The notes under the pieces are model-generated. The model saw only the letters and a program-made list of their open reading frames with translations. It searched no databases and had not been told where the DNA came from. From an uncultured Eubacterium sp. (GTDB lineage: Bacteria; Bacillota; Clostridia; Lachnospirales; Lachnospiraceae), in contig CANDMI010000013.1 in assembly GCA_947385775.1 (NCBI GenBank), positions 1 to 60,900 of the forward strand: 60,900 nucleotides of DNA, read 5' to 3'. Positions 1-7,385 of this stretch are shown piece by piece. The stretch's first letter is position 1. Each line of letters starts with the position of its first letter. A program made the translations under genes and the position numbers.

Positions 1-45
1 GATCCTCGGTAGTGACTGGAGTTCAGACGTGTGCTCTTCCGATCT
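1..45 (+). other. Illumina adapter (not genomic)
   Basis: Bases 12-45 are the 34-base TruSeq Read-2 primer (begins GTGACTGGAGTTCAGACG, ends CTCTTCCGATCT). Bases 4-11 (CCTCGGTA) fit an 8-base i7 index and bases 1-3 (GAT) the end of the P7 oligo, so the whole block reads P7 tail, index, primer. It is library sequence fused to a contig end. Reading through it gives the well-known artefact peptide MCSSDL. Genomic sequence starts at about 46. Confidence 0.97.
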
Positions 46-502
46 GTTTTTGCTTGTGGACACAAAGGAAGCCGCCAGGCGCGTGTTTGACGGGGAAAAT
101 CGCGACGCGGAAGCTTATCTGAATATAGAGCAGGCGAAGGAGGGGCTTAAGGAGCGGGCCAGGCTGGAAAAGGAGCGCTTTTTTCAGCTTTATGGGATTG
201 ATTATTACGACGCGAGCAACTATGACCTGATCATTGAAAGCACATGCGCAACGCCCGGGCAGATCGCGCGGGAGATACAAAGGAATTTTGAGATTTACCA
301 AAAGGAGCCGTTTTGCGCGAAAGTGGAGCTGAATTTAGGATGCTTGCGGGAGGGCTTTGTAACGAAAAAAATAGAGGATGAGGCGGCGGGGAGCGTTTTT
401 GTGCAAATAGAGGATATCCGCACGCCGATGAAAGAGCAAGACTTTGGTTACACGGTGGATTTTTCCAAGGTGTTTCCGATTTTGGAACGAAAAGAAAAGT
501 AA
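46..502 (+). CDS. Cytidylate kinase-like protein, C-terminal fragment
   Basis: The reading frame enters from the adapter junction, so the N-terminal part with the P-loop is missing and no native start is present. The visible residues contain the NRDAEAYLNIEQA and YGIDYYDASNYDLIIEST segments. These match the lid and C-terminal part of the AAA-type cytidylate kinase-like family, which phosphorylates CMP/dCMP or related substrates with ATP. About 65 further residues follow (ending FSKVFPILERKEK), a tail longer than a minimal CMP kinase, so this may be a two-part protein. The family is recognised from the motif pattern only, and the substrate is unproven. It converges on typA across a 191-bp AT-rich gap in which I see no clear hairpin terminator. 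Confidence 0.7.
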
Positions 503-693
503 ATAAGGGGTAGATGTTTGAAAAATCATGCTACTGTCTGCACGCCCCACTTTGCGGCATATTTGTGCCAAATTCGGTCAACGTAGCCTGTACGCTTCCC
601 TTATTTGGCGCAAATAAATCTCCCGCAAATTGTGACGCACGTCTGTCAAAATGCATTTTATTTTTGATTTCAGTATTTTCAATTTATTTCATT

Positions 694-2526
694 TTATTTT
701 TTATTGATCGACGCGCGTTTTCGCATGGTGGAGTCCAAGATCCGTTTTCGGATGCGCAGGCTTTCCGGAGTGACCTCTAAAAGCTCGTCCGTGTCGATGA
801 AATCAAGGGCCTGCTCTAAGCTTAAAATGCGTGGGGGCGTAAGCGTTAAGGCTTCATCCGCGCTGGAGGAGCGGGTATTAGTCAGATGTTTTTTCTTGCA
901 TACGTTAAGCTCGATGTCCTCCGCTTTTGCGCACTGGCCTACGACCATGCCGGCGTAAACCTTTTCTCCGGCCCCAATAAAAAGCTGTCCGCGGTCCTGG
1001 GCGCTAAACAGCCCGTATGCGACGGAAACGCCGGTTTCAAACGCGATCAAAGAGCCTTGCTTGCGGTATTGGATGTCTCCGCGGTATTCTTCGTAGCCGT
1101 TAAATATGGTGTTGATGATGCCGTTGCCCTTTGTATCCGTTAGAAAATCGCCGCGATAACCAATTAAGCCTCTCGATGGGATTAAAAATTCCAGCCTTGT
1201 GTAGCCGCCGGAGATGGAATGCATGTTTTGCAGCTCTCCTTTGCGCTGTCCGAGCTTTTCGATGACGGCTCCGGTAAATTCGTCCGGCACGTCGATGTAG
1301 GCGATCTCCATTGGCTCCAGTTTTTTGCCCCGGTCGTCCGTTTTATATAAAACCTCCGCTTTGCTGACCGCGAACTCGTAGCCGTCGCGCCGCATGTTTT
1401 CGATTAATACGGATAAATGCAGTTCGCCCCGTCCGGACACTTTAAAGCAGTCAGTATCTTCGGTTTCTTCCACGCGCAGGGACACATCGGTGTTTAGTTC
1501 ACGCATAAGCCGGTCGCGCAGGTGGCGGGATGTGACGTATTTTCCTTCCTGTCCGGCAAACGGGCTGTCGTTTACAAGGAAGTTCATGGAGATCGTAGGC
1601 TCTGATATTTTCTGGAACGGGATCGCGCATGGCTCCTGCACCGAGCAGATGGTGTCTCCGATGCGGATGTCCGCGATGCCGGAGATGGCTACGATGGAGC
1701 CGATGTCGGCCTGCTGTACGTCTACCTTGTTTAAGCCGTCAAATTCGTACAGTTTGCTGATCTTTACCTTGTTTTGCTTATCCGGTTCGTGGTGGTTTAC
1801 GACGATGGCGTCCTGGTTGATCTTTAAGCAGCCGTTGTCCACTTTCCCGATGCCGATGCGCCCTACATATTCGTTGTAGTCGATCGTGCTGATCAAAACC
1901 TGCGTAGGGGCGTTTGGATCGCCCTGCGGGGCAGGGATATAGTCTAAGACGGTTTCAAATAACGGCGTCATATCCTTTGGCTCGTCGTTTAAATCCCTTA
2001 AGGCATAGCCGCCTTTTGCGGAAGCGTAGACAAATGGGCAGTCGAGCTGCTCTTCGGAAGCGTCTAAATCCATCAAAAGCTCTAACACTTCGTCGATGAC
2101 TTCCTTAGGGCGCGCTTCCGGGCGGTCGATCTTATTTATGCATACGATGACCGGAAGATCCAGCTCTAATGCTTTCATTAAAACGAATTTGGTCTGCGGC
2201 ATCGCGCCTTCAAACGCGTCGACTACAAGGATAACGCCGTTGACCATTTTTAAAACGCGCTCCACCTCCCCGCCAAAATCGGCGTGGCCCGGGGTGTCGA
2301 TAATGTTGATCTTTACGTCTTTGTATAAGACGGCTGTATTTTTTGAAAGGATGGTGATGCCGCGTTCCCGTTCAATGTCGTTTGAGTCCATTACGCGCTC
2401 CTGGACTTCCTGATTGGCGCGGAACACACCGCTTTGCTTTAACAGCTCGTCGACCAGGGTCGTTTTGCCGTGGTCAACATGGGCGATGATCGCGATATTA
2501 CGGACATCATCTCTTGTTATTTTCAT
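694..2526 (-). CDS. typA: Translational GTPase TypA/BipA
   Basis: A ribosome-associated GTPase of the EF-G/LepA class, needed for ribosome assembly and stress adaptation, especially at low temperature. The 610 residues match the usual family length. The N-terminus carries the G1 motif AHVDHGKTTL near residues 16-25, then DTPGHADFGGEV (G3) and NKIDRP (G4). EF-Tu domain-II-like, EF-G domain-III/V-like and the BipA-specific C-terminal regions (SRGLIGYRGDFLTDTKG) follow. The protein ends in a basic tail. The start follows an AGAAGG ribosome binding site. It is transcribed alone, with its own promoter about 110 bp upstream. Confidence 0.97.
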   Translation of the reverse strand: MKITRDDVRNIAIIAHVDHGKTTLVDELLKQSGVFRANQEVQERVMDSNDIERERGITILSKNTAVLYKDVKINIIDTPGHADFGGEVERVLKMVNGVILVVDAFEGAMPQTKFVLMKALELDLPVIVCINKIDRPEARPKEVIDEVLELLMDLDASEEQLDCPFVYASAKGGYALRDLNDEPKDMTPLFETVLDYIPAPQGDPNAPTQVLISTIDYNEYVGRIGIGKVDNGCLKINQDAIVVNHHEPDKQNKVKISKLYEFDGLNKVDVQQADIGSIVAISGIADIRIGDTICSVQEPCAIPFQKISEPTISMNFLVNDSPFAGQEGKYVTSRHLRDRLMRELNTDVSLRVEETEDTDCFKVSGRGELHLSVLIENMRRDGYEFAVSKAEVLYKTDDRGKKLEPMEIAYIDVPDEFTGAVIEKLGQRKGELQNMHSISGGYTRLEFLIPSRGLIGYRGDFLTDTKGNGIINTIFNGYEEYRGDIQYRKQGSLIAFETGVSVAYGLFSAQDRGQLFIGAGEKVYAGMVVGQCAKAEDIELNVCKKKHLTNTRSSSADEALTLTPPRILSLEQALDFIDTDELLEVTPESLRIRKRILDSTMRKRASINKK

Positions 2527-2633
2527 AAATATGAACCTTCTTTCTATATTAAATTGCAGTTATGGATTTATGGATATGGATCGCAGTTGCGCAGCTGCAT
2601 AAGCGATTGCTATAGCGCGGCGCCAGCTTTTTT

Positions 2634-2661
2634 ATTCTAGCACATTTTTTTGTAAGTGCAA
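2634..2661 (-). promoter_or_regulatory. Probable sigma-A promoter of typA
   Basis: On the minus strand TTGCAC is followed after 16 bp by TAGAAT, 108 bp ahead of the typA start. The -10 box matches consensus at 5 of 6 bases, the -35 at 3 of 6. The leader that would result contains a GC-rich partly palindromic stretch around 2582-2625. Confidence 0.45.
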
Positions 2662-2984
2662 TCTTTTTTGCATGGAATTTGCAGAAATTTGCAGAAATCT
2701 TGGAAATGGAGTTTGATTATCGAAAATTTATTGGAAACAGTCTTGATTTTTTTTAAATTAACGTATACACTTTGTCTGTTAGGAAATGCAAGATTTTGGG
2801 AAATGTGGGAAATGTTAGATTATCGACATGAAATGAGAAGTTTTTTAACTGTCACATGTTAAATTCTGTCTTGCACGGGTATAAATGCGAGAATGGGAGA
2901 ATACATTGTTAGTAGCTAAAATCAGACCGGCATGCAGGGCTGAAGATAGACCACGTTTGGAAAGAGGAAGGGAGAAATAAATTC
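2662..2984. other. AT-rich intergenic region, no gene seen
   Basis: This region separates the divergent typA and SSB-like genes. It holds AT-rich sequence with a near-direct repeat of TTTGCAGAAA around 2688-2700. The short frames in it have no ribosome binding site or recognisable protein. A weak promoter candidate (TTGATT, 15-bp spacer, TATACA at 2743-2769) could serve the downstream gene. The SSB-like gene's ribosome site GGAAGGGAG lies about 2959-2974. Confidence 0.4.
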
Positions 2985-3623
2985 ATGGCAGATAAAATTT
3001 TTGAAAACAACCAGGTAACGATCGCGGGAAAAATCGTATCGGATTTCCAGTTTAGCCACGAGGTGTACGGGGAAGGCTTTTATATGGTGGACGTATCCGT
3101 GGACCGGCTTAGCAATTTTGTGGATTACATTCCGGTCATGGTGTCGGAGCGGTTGATCGACACGAGCCAAAACTACATAGGGCAATACATTTATGTGGCA
3201 GGCCAGTTCCGCTCCTATAACCGGCACGAGGAAAAGAAGAACCGGCTTGTGCTGTCTGTGTTTGCAAGGGAGCTTGGCTTTATGGAGCAGGAGGAGGAAG
3301 ACGTAAAAAGCAACCAGATCTTCTTAGACGGCTATATATGCAAGGAGCCGATTTATCGAAAGACTCCGCTTGGGCGTGAGATCGCCGACCTTTTGATCGC
3401 GGTCAACCGTTCTTATGGAAAATCCGATTACATCCCATGCATTTGCTGGGGAAGGAACGCGAGGTTTGCCTCCGGGTTTTCGGTTGGCTCCCATGTACAG
3501 GTCTTTGGCAGGATACAGAGCCGTGAATACGTGAAAAAATTAAATGAATTTGAAACGGAAAAAAGAGTCGCATATGAAGTGTCCGTCAGCAAGATTGAAT
3601 ATATAGACGACAAAAATTATTAG
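2985..3623 (+). CDS. Tandem-OB single-stranded DNA-binding-like protein
   Basis: Two SSB-type OB folds appear in one 212-residue chain. The first (about residues 1-105) runs from NNQVTIAGKIVSDF to the YIYVAGQFRSY strand. The second (about 107-205) starts at NQIFLDGYICKEPIYRKTPLG and continues through IADLLIAVNR and VQVFGRIQSREY, the typical SSB strand pattern. Ordinary bacterial SSB has a single OB fold and an acidic C-terminal DDDIPF-like tail. Here the tail (SKIEYIDDKNY) lacks that partner-recruiting tip. This suggests a specialised paralogue rather than the replicative ssb. It is followed by a promoter for the next gene, so it is probably monocistronic. Confidence 0.75.
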   Translation: MADKIFENNQVTIAGKIVSDFQFSHEVYGEGFYMVDVSVDRLSNFVDYIPVMVSERLIDTSQNYIGQYIYVAGQFRSYNRHEEKKNRLVLSVFARELGFMEQEEEDVKSNQIFLDGYICKEPIYRKTPLGREIADLLIAVNRSYGKSDYIPCICWGRNARFASGFSVGSHVQVFGRIQSREYVKKLNEFETEKRVAYEVSVSKIEYIDDKNY

Positions 3624-3637
3624 GAATTACATTTTTG

Positions 3638-3666
3638 TTGCATTTTATATCAAAATGTGGTATGGT
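3638..3666 (+). promoter_or_regulatory. Probable sigma-A promoter
   Basis: TTGCAT, 17-bp spacer, TATGGT, located 168 bp before the adenosyltransferase gene and 14 bp after the SSB-like stop. The leader downstream is made of degenerate AATAGTTA / TTAGATAA repeats (about 3700-3750). Confidence 0.55.
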
Positions 3667-3788
3667 AAAAAAATCTTGATAATGTAAAACTTGATAATAA
3701 AAAGTTAGAATAGTTATAATAGTTAGATTATAATAGTTAGATAAAAAAAGATCTTTCGCAGTCACTGTATTTTAGGGAGGAAAGTAAG

Positions 3789-3818
3789 ATGTATCGGGCA
3801 GGGCGCATACCCTTGTAG
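3789..3818 (+). CDS. Possible 9-codon leader ORF
   Basis: An ATG with a strong Shine-Dalgarno (AGGGAGGAAAG just upstream) opens a frame reading MYRAGRIPL and then TAG. The stop lies 16 nt before the start of the adenosyltransferase gene, whose own site GAGGAGG follows directly. It could be a translated leader peptide or a decayed remnant. There is no independent evidence that it is expressed. Confidence 0.25.
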   Translation: MYRAGRIPL

Positions 3819-3833
3819 TTAGAGGAGGAAAAT

Positions 3834-4343
3834 ATGGATTCAGGCAAGGTTCAGATTTATTATGGAGAGGGCCGCGGGAAATCCGCCGCCGCGTTAGGGT
3901 GTGCGTTGCAGGCGGCGAGCGCGGGGGAAAATGTTTTTATCATCCAGTTTTTAAAAGGCAGGATGGAAGTGGAGTCGGCGTTTATACAGCGGTTAGAGCC
4001 TGAGATCAAGGTGTTTCGTTTTGAGAAATCCATAAAGCGTTATGAAAGCCTGTCCGACCAGGAAAAACTAGAAGAGAATATAAACTTGAAAAACGGGGTC
4101 AACTTTGCAAGGAAGGTGCTTATGACAGCCGAGTGCAGCCTTTTGGTATTGGATGAGCTGTTAGGGGTGTTAGATAACGGCGTAGTGTCTGTGGAAGAGG
4201 TCAAAGCGCTTTTGGCTGCGAAGGCGGAAAGCACGCAGCTGATCTTAACCGGGCGCGTGCTGCCAAGGGAGCTTCGGGAATGCGCGGATGAAATTTACCA
4301 GATACGCACGCAAAAAAAGTATTACAGTGAAAACAAGCCGTGA
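3834..4343 (+). CDS. Cob(I)yrinic acid a,c-diamide adenosyltransferase (CobA/BtuR-type)
   Basis: A P-loop corrinoid adenosyltransferase that uses ATP to attach the 5'-deoxyadenosyl group to cobalt of cobalamin precursors. The 169-residue protein has the Walker-type GEGRGKSAAALG motif at residues 11-22, with the lysine-serine pair that binds ATP, and LLVLDELLGVLDNG as the Walker-B-like segment. The length fits the CobA/BtuR/CobO family. The ribosome site GAGGAGG is strong. No cobalamin riboswitch was recognised upstream and no other B12 gene is adjacent, so a role in salvage is inferred. A terminator follows. Confidence 0.88.
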   Translation: MDSGKVQIYYGEGRGKSAAALGCALQAASAGENVFIIQFLKGRMEVESAFIQRLEPEIKVFRFEKSIKRYESLSDQEKLEENINLKNGVNFARKVLMTAECSLLVLDELLGVLDNGVVSVEEVKALLAAKAESTQLILTGRVLPRELRECADEIYQIRTQKKYYSENKP

Positions 4344-4406
4344 AGCTTGACAGATAAGGAAAACAGTGCTATAGTGAATAGTAATTAAGGTTCAAGTGAA
4401 TAGTCT

Positions 4407-4433
4407 AAGCCGGCTCATCTGAGCCGGCTTTTA
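4407..4433 (+). terminator. Rho-independent terminator
   Basis: A perfect 10-bp stem AAGCCGGCTC / GAGCCGGCTT with an ATCT loop, followed by TTTA. It ends the adenosyltransferase transcript and lies 100 bp before dapA, so dapA needs its own start. Confidence 0.85.
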
Positions 4434-4533
4434 TCCGCATTAGTTGTAAAATAAGCAGATTTATGGAAATTACCTTGGCTCTGGACAGCTGCAAATGCAT
4501 AAGATAATAACAAAGGAATCAGGAGGAAGCTAT

Positions 4534-5418
4534 ATGGCAATTTTTAAAGGGGCGGGCGTCGCGATCGTTACGCCGATGAAAGACAATCTGGATGTAAATT
4601 ATGATAAACTGGAAGAGCTGGTGAACGAGCAGATCGCAGGCGGGACCGACGCGATCATTATTACCGGGACTACCGGCGAAGCGTCTACGATGACGGAGGA
4701 GGAGCATTTAGACGTGATACGCGCCTGCGTGGATTTTACCAAGCATCGGATACCGGTTATCGCGGGAACAGGATCAAACTGCACAAGGACAGCGGTCTAT
4801 TTATCACAGGAGGCGCAAAAGGCGGGCGCGGACGGCCTTTTGATTGTAACGCCGTACTACAATAAGGCGACGCAGCAGGGGCTGATCGCGCATTATACAA
4901 CGATCGCGGAATCGGTAAAGCTTCCGATCATTATGTATAATGTGCCGGGGCGTACGGGCTGCAACTTACTGCCGCAGACGGTGGCGCATTTGTTTCAAAA
5001 TGTGGAAAACATCGTCGGCTTAAAAGAAGCCACCGGGAATATCGCGCAGGCTTCTAAGACCATGGATCTAACGGACGGAAAGCTGGATATGTATTCTGGC
5101 GAGGATGGGATCATACTCCCGCTTCTAGCAATCGGCGCGCTGGGCGTGATCTCGGTATGGTCAAACGTTGCGCCGGCGGATGTGCACAACCTGTGCCAGA
5201 GCTTTTTTGACGGGGATTTAAAAACCGCAAGACAGCTGCAAAGAAAAGGGCTTTCCCTGGTAGACGCGTTGTTTTCCGAGGTGAATCCAATACCAGTGAA
5301 AAAGGCGCTGAATCTAATGGGGAAAGAAGCAGGCTCCCTGCGCCCGCCGCTTTGTGAGATGAGTAAAGAGGGGACGCAAAAATTAGAAGCCGCCATGAAA
5401 GAGTACGGCATTTTATAA
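4534..5418 (+). CDS. dapA: 4-hydroxy-tetrahydrodipicolinate synthase
   Basis: Condenses pyruvate and L-aspartate-4-semialdehyde, the first committed step of the lysine/diaminopimelate branch. The start MAIFKGAGVAIVTPM is chosen because AGGAGG sits 8 bp upstream; an upstream in-frame ATG at 4495 has no such site. The 294-residue TIM barrel shows TGTTGEASTMTEEEH (substrate loop), MYNVPGRTGCN with the proton-relay tyrosine, and VGLKEATGN with the Schiff-base lysine at residue 164. dapB follows 47 bp downstream, so the pair probably forms an operon supplying meso-diaminopimelate and lysine. No lysine riboswitch was recognised. Confidence 0.97.
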   Translation: MAIFKGAGVAIVTPMKDNLDVNYDKLEELVNEQIAGGTDAIIITGTTGEASTMTEEEHLDVIRACVDFTKHRIPVIAGTGSNCTRTAVYLSQEAQKAGADGLLIVTPYYNKATQQGLIAHYTTIAESVKLPIIMYNVPGRTGCNLLPQTVAHLFQNVENIVGLKEATGNIAQASKTMDLTDGKLDMYSGEDGIILPLLAIGALGVISVWSNVAPADVHNLCQSFFDGDLKTARQLQRKGLSLVDALFSEVNPIPVKKALNLMGKEAGSLRPPLCEMSKEGTQKLEAAMKEYGIL

Positions 5419-5465
5419 AAGATAAGCGGCTTTTACGGCTTTTACATAAGATGGAGGCAAAGAAC

Positions 5466-6224
5466 ATGACGAAGATCATTATGCATGGCTGCAATGGAAA
5501 GATGGGGCAGGTCATTACGAAATTGTGCGCGGACGATGAAGGGACTAAGATCGTTGCGGGCGTTGACGCGGCAGGCGGCGAAAACAGCTATCCGGTGTTT
5601 ACGAGCTTAAAGGATTGTGACGCGCCGGCGGACGTTGTCGTGGATTTTTCTACGGCGGGCGCGGTAGAGGGCTTGTTAGAATACTGTGTGGAAAAAAAGC
5701 TTCCGGTCGTGCTTTGTACGACCGGGTTATCGGAAGGGCAGCTTTTAAAGGCGAAGGAGGCCGCAAAAAGCATAGCGGTGTTAAAATCCGCGAATATGTC
5801 CCTTGGCATTAATACGCTTTTAAACCTGCTGCAAAAAGCCGCTAGGACGCTTGCGCCAGCAGGTTTTGACGTGGAGATCGTAGAAAAGCACCACAACCAA
5901 AAGCTGGACGCGCCAAGCGGGACCGCGCTTGCTTTGGCGGACGCGGTGAACGATGCGATGGACGAAGCGTACGAGTATACGTATGACCGGAGCCAGGTAC
6001 GGCAAAAGCGCGGCAAAAACGAGATCGGGATTTCTTCGGTGCGCGGCGGCAACATTGTCGGCGAGCACGAGGTGATCTTTGCCGGAATGGACGAGGTCAT
6101 TACCTTTAAGCACAGCGCCTATTCCAGGGCGGTCTTTGCCAAAGGCGCGGTAGAAGCCGCGAAATTTTTAGCGGGACGGGAAGCGGGCATGTACGATATG
6201 TCGGATGTGATTGCGAATAAATAA
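5466..6224 (+). CDS. dapB: 4-hydroxy-tetrahydrodipicolinate reductase
   Basis: Reduces the DapA product with NAD(P)H to tetrahydrodipicolinate. The start MTKIIMHGCNGKMGQ is preferred over the ATG at 5451, because that ATG overlaps the GGAGG ribosome site. The 252-residue protein has the Rossmann motif HGCNGKMGQ, the conserved VEKHHNQKLDAPSGTAL segment with the catalytic HH and K, and the GEHEVIFAG segment typical of DapB. It directly follows dapA, and the next gene starts 25 bp later on the same strand. Confidence 0.97.
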   Translation: MTKIIMHGCNGKMGQVITKLCADDEGTKIVAGVDAAGGENSYPVFTSLKDCDAPADVVVDFSTAGAVEGLLEYCVEKKLPVVLCTTGLSEGQLLKAKEAAKSIAVLKSANMSLGINTLLNLLQKAARTLAPAGFDVEIVEKHHNQKLDAPSGTALALADAVNDAMDEAYEYTYDRSQVRQKRGKNEIGISSVRGGNIVGEHEVIFAGMDEVITFKHSAYSRAVFAKGAVEAAKFLAGREAGMYDMSDVIANK

Positions 6225-6249
6225 CTACAGGATAAAGGTAGGGAGGTTT

Positions 6250-7356
6250 ATGGAAAGGGACATGATTTTAATTGCCGACGATGAGGAAATCAACCGCGAG
6301 GTGTTGAAAGTAATTTTCGAAGAGCAATATCAGATAATAGAAGCGGTGGACGGAGAGCAGGCGATGGAGGCGTTAGAGCAGTATAACGAGGAAATCGTGC
6401 TGATCCTCCTTGACCTGCTTATGCCAAACAAATCCGGCATGGACGTGCTTGATTTTATGACGAAAAAAGGGTATATGGATTCGATCCCGGTCATTATGAT
6501 CACCGGGGAGGCTACGGATTCGTCTGACGAAAAAGCCTACGAATACGGCGTTTCGGATATTATTTATAAGCCGTTTGCGCCAAAGGTGGTCATGCGGCGC
6601 GCGATGAACATTATCGAATTGTTCGCCCATCGCATGGATCTGGAAAAGAAGCTGGAAAAACGCACGAGGCAGTTAAGGGAAAGCAAGGAAAAATTAGAAA
6701 AGAGCAACGAGTTTTTGATCAACGCGTTAAGTTCTGTAGTAGAATATAGGAGCTTAGAATCCGGGGAGCATATCCGACGGGTAAAATATTTTACGAAGAT
6801 CTTGTTAAAATACCTGCGCAGGTACTATCCGGAGTATAAAATGACAGAGGATCAGGCAAAACTAATTGTGGACGCTTCCGCGCTGCATGATCTTGGAAAG
6901 ATCGCGATCCCGGACAATATTTTATTAAAGCCGGGCAGGCTTACGAGAGAAGAATTTGAGGAAATGAAAAAGCACACCACGTATGGCTGTGAGATGTTAG
7001 AGCAGTTTAAGCAGGAGGATACCGACTTTTACCGTTATTGCTATGATATTTGCAGGCACCACCATGAGCGCTACGACGGAAACGGCTACCCGGATAAGCT
7101 AAAGGGCGAGGAGATACCGATTTGGGCGCAGATTGTTTCCATCGTGGATGTGTACGACGCGCTGGTGACGGAGCGCGTTTATAAAAAGCCTTACGCGGTG
7201 GATGAAGCCGTACGCATGATCTTTGACGGCGAATGCGGCGTATTTTCGGATAAGATCTTAGAGTGCTTCCGGCTGGCGAAATATGACCTGTTCCAGGCAA
7301 CGGAAAATAAGCTTGTTTATACAGACAATGAGTTTGTTGAGGAGACGGTATCATAG
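6250..7356 (+). CDS. Response regulator with HD-GYP phosphodiesterase domain
   Basis: The start at 6250 has TAGGGAGG about 4 bp upstream; an earlier in-frame ATG at 6211 lies inside dapB and is unlikely. Residues 1-125 form a receiver domain with acidic pocket D10-D11, phospho-acceptor D55 (LILLDLLMPN) and the KPF switch lysine. A coiled-coil linker (about 130-165) leads to an HD-GYP domain (about 165-350) with ALHDLGKIAIPD and HHERYDGNGYP. The intact HD and GYP residues suggest real cyclic-di-GMP hydrolysis, though related enzymes act on other cyclic dinucleotides. There is no neighbouring kinase gene. It sits between dapB and aspS with short gaps. Confidence 0.92.
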   Translation: MERDMILIADDEEINREVLKVIFEEQYQIIEAVDGEQAMEALEQYNEEIVLILLDLLMPNKSGMDVLDFMTKKGYMDSIPVIMITGEATDSSDEKAYEYGVSDIIYKPFAPKVVMRRAMNIIELFAHRMDLEKKLEKRTRQLRESKEKLEKSNEFLINALSSVVEYRSLESGEHIRRVKYFTKILLKYLRRYYPEYKMTEDQAKLIVDASALHDLGKIAIPDNILLKPGRLTREEFEEMKKHTTYGCEMLEQFKQEDTDFYRYCYDICRHHHERYDGNGYPDKLKGEEIPIWAQIVSIVDVYDALVTERVYKKPYAVDEAVRMIFDGECGVFSDKILECFRLAKYDLFQATENKLVYTDNEFVEETVS

Positions 7357-7385
7357 GCTTTCGACACAAAAAAGGAGAATCAGAC

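Noticed and set aside
3624-3833. Cobalamin riboswitch before the adenosyltransferase gene
   Set aside because: The leader is AT-rich with simple repeats; no B12-box-like sequence was recognised.
4344-4533. Lysine riboswitch before dapA
   Set aside because: Only the terminator of the preceding gene is visible; the region after it is too short and lacks L-box features.
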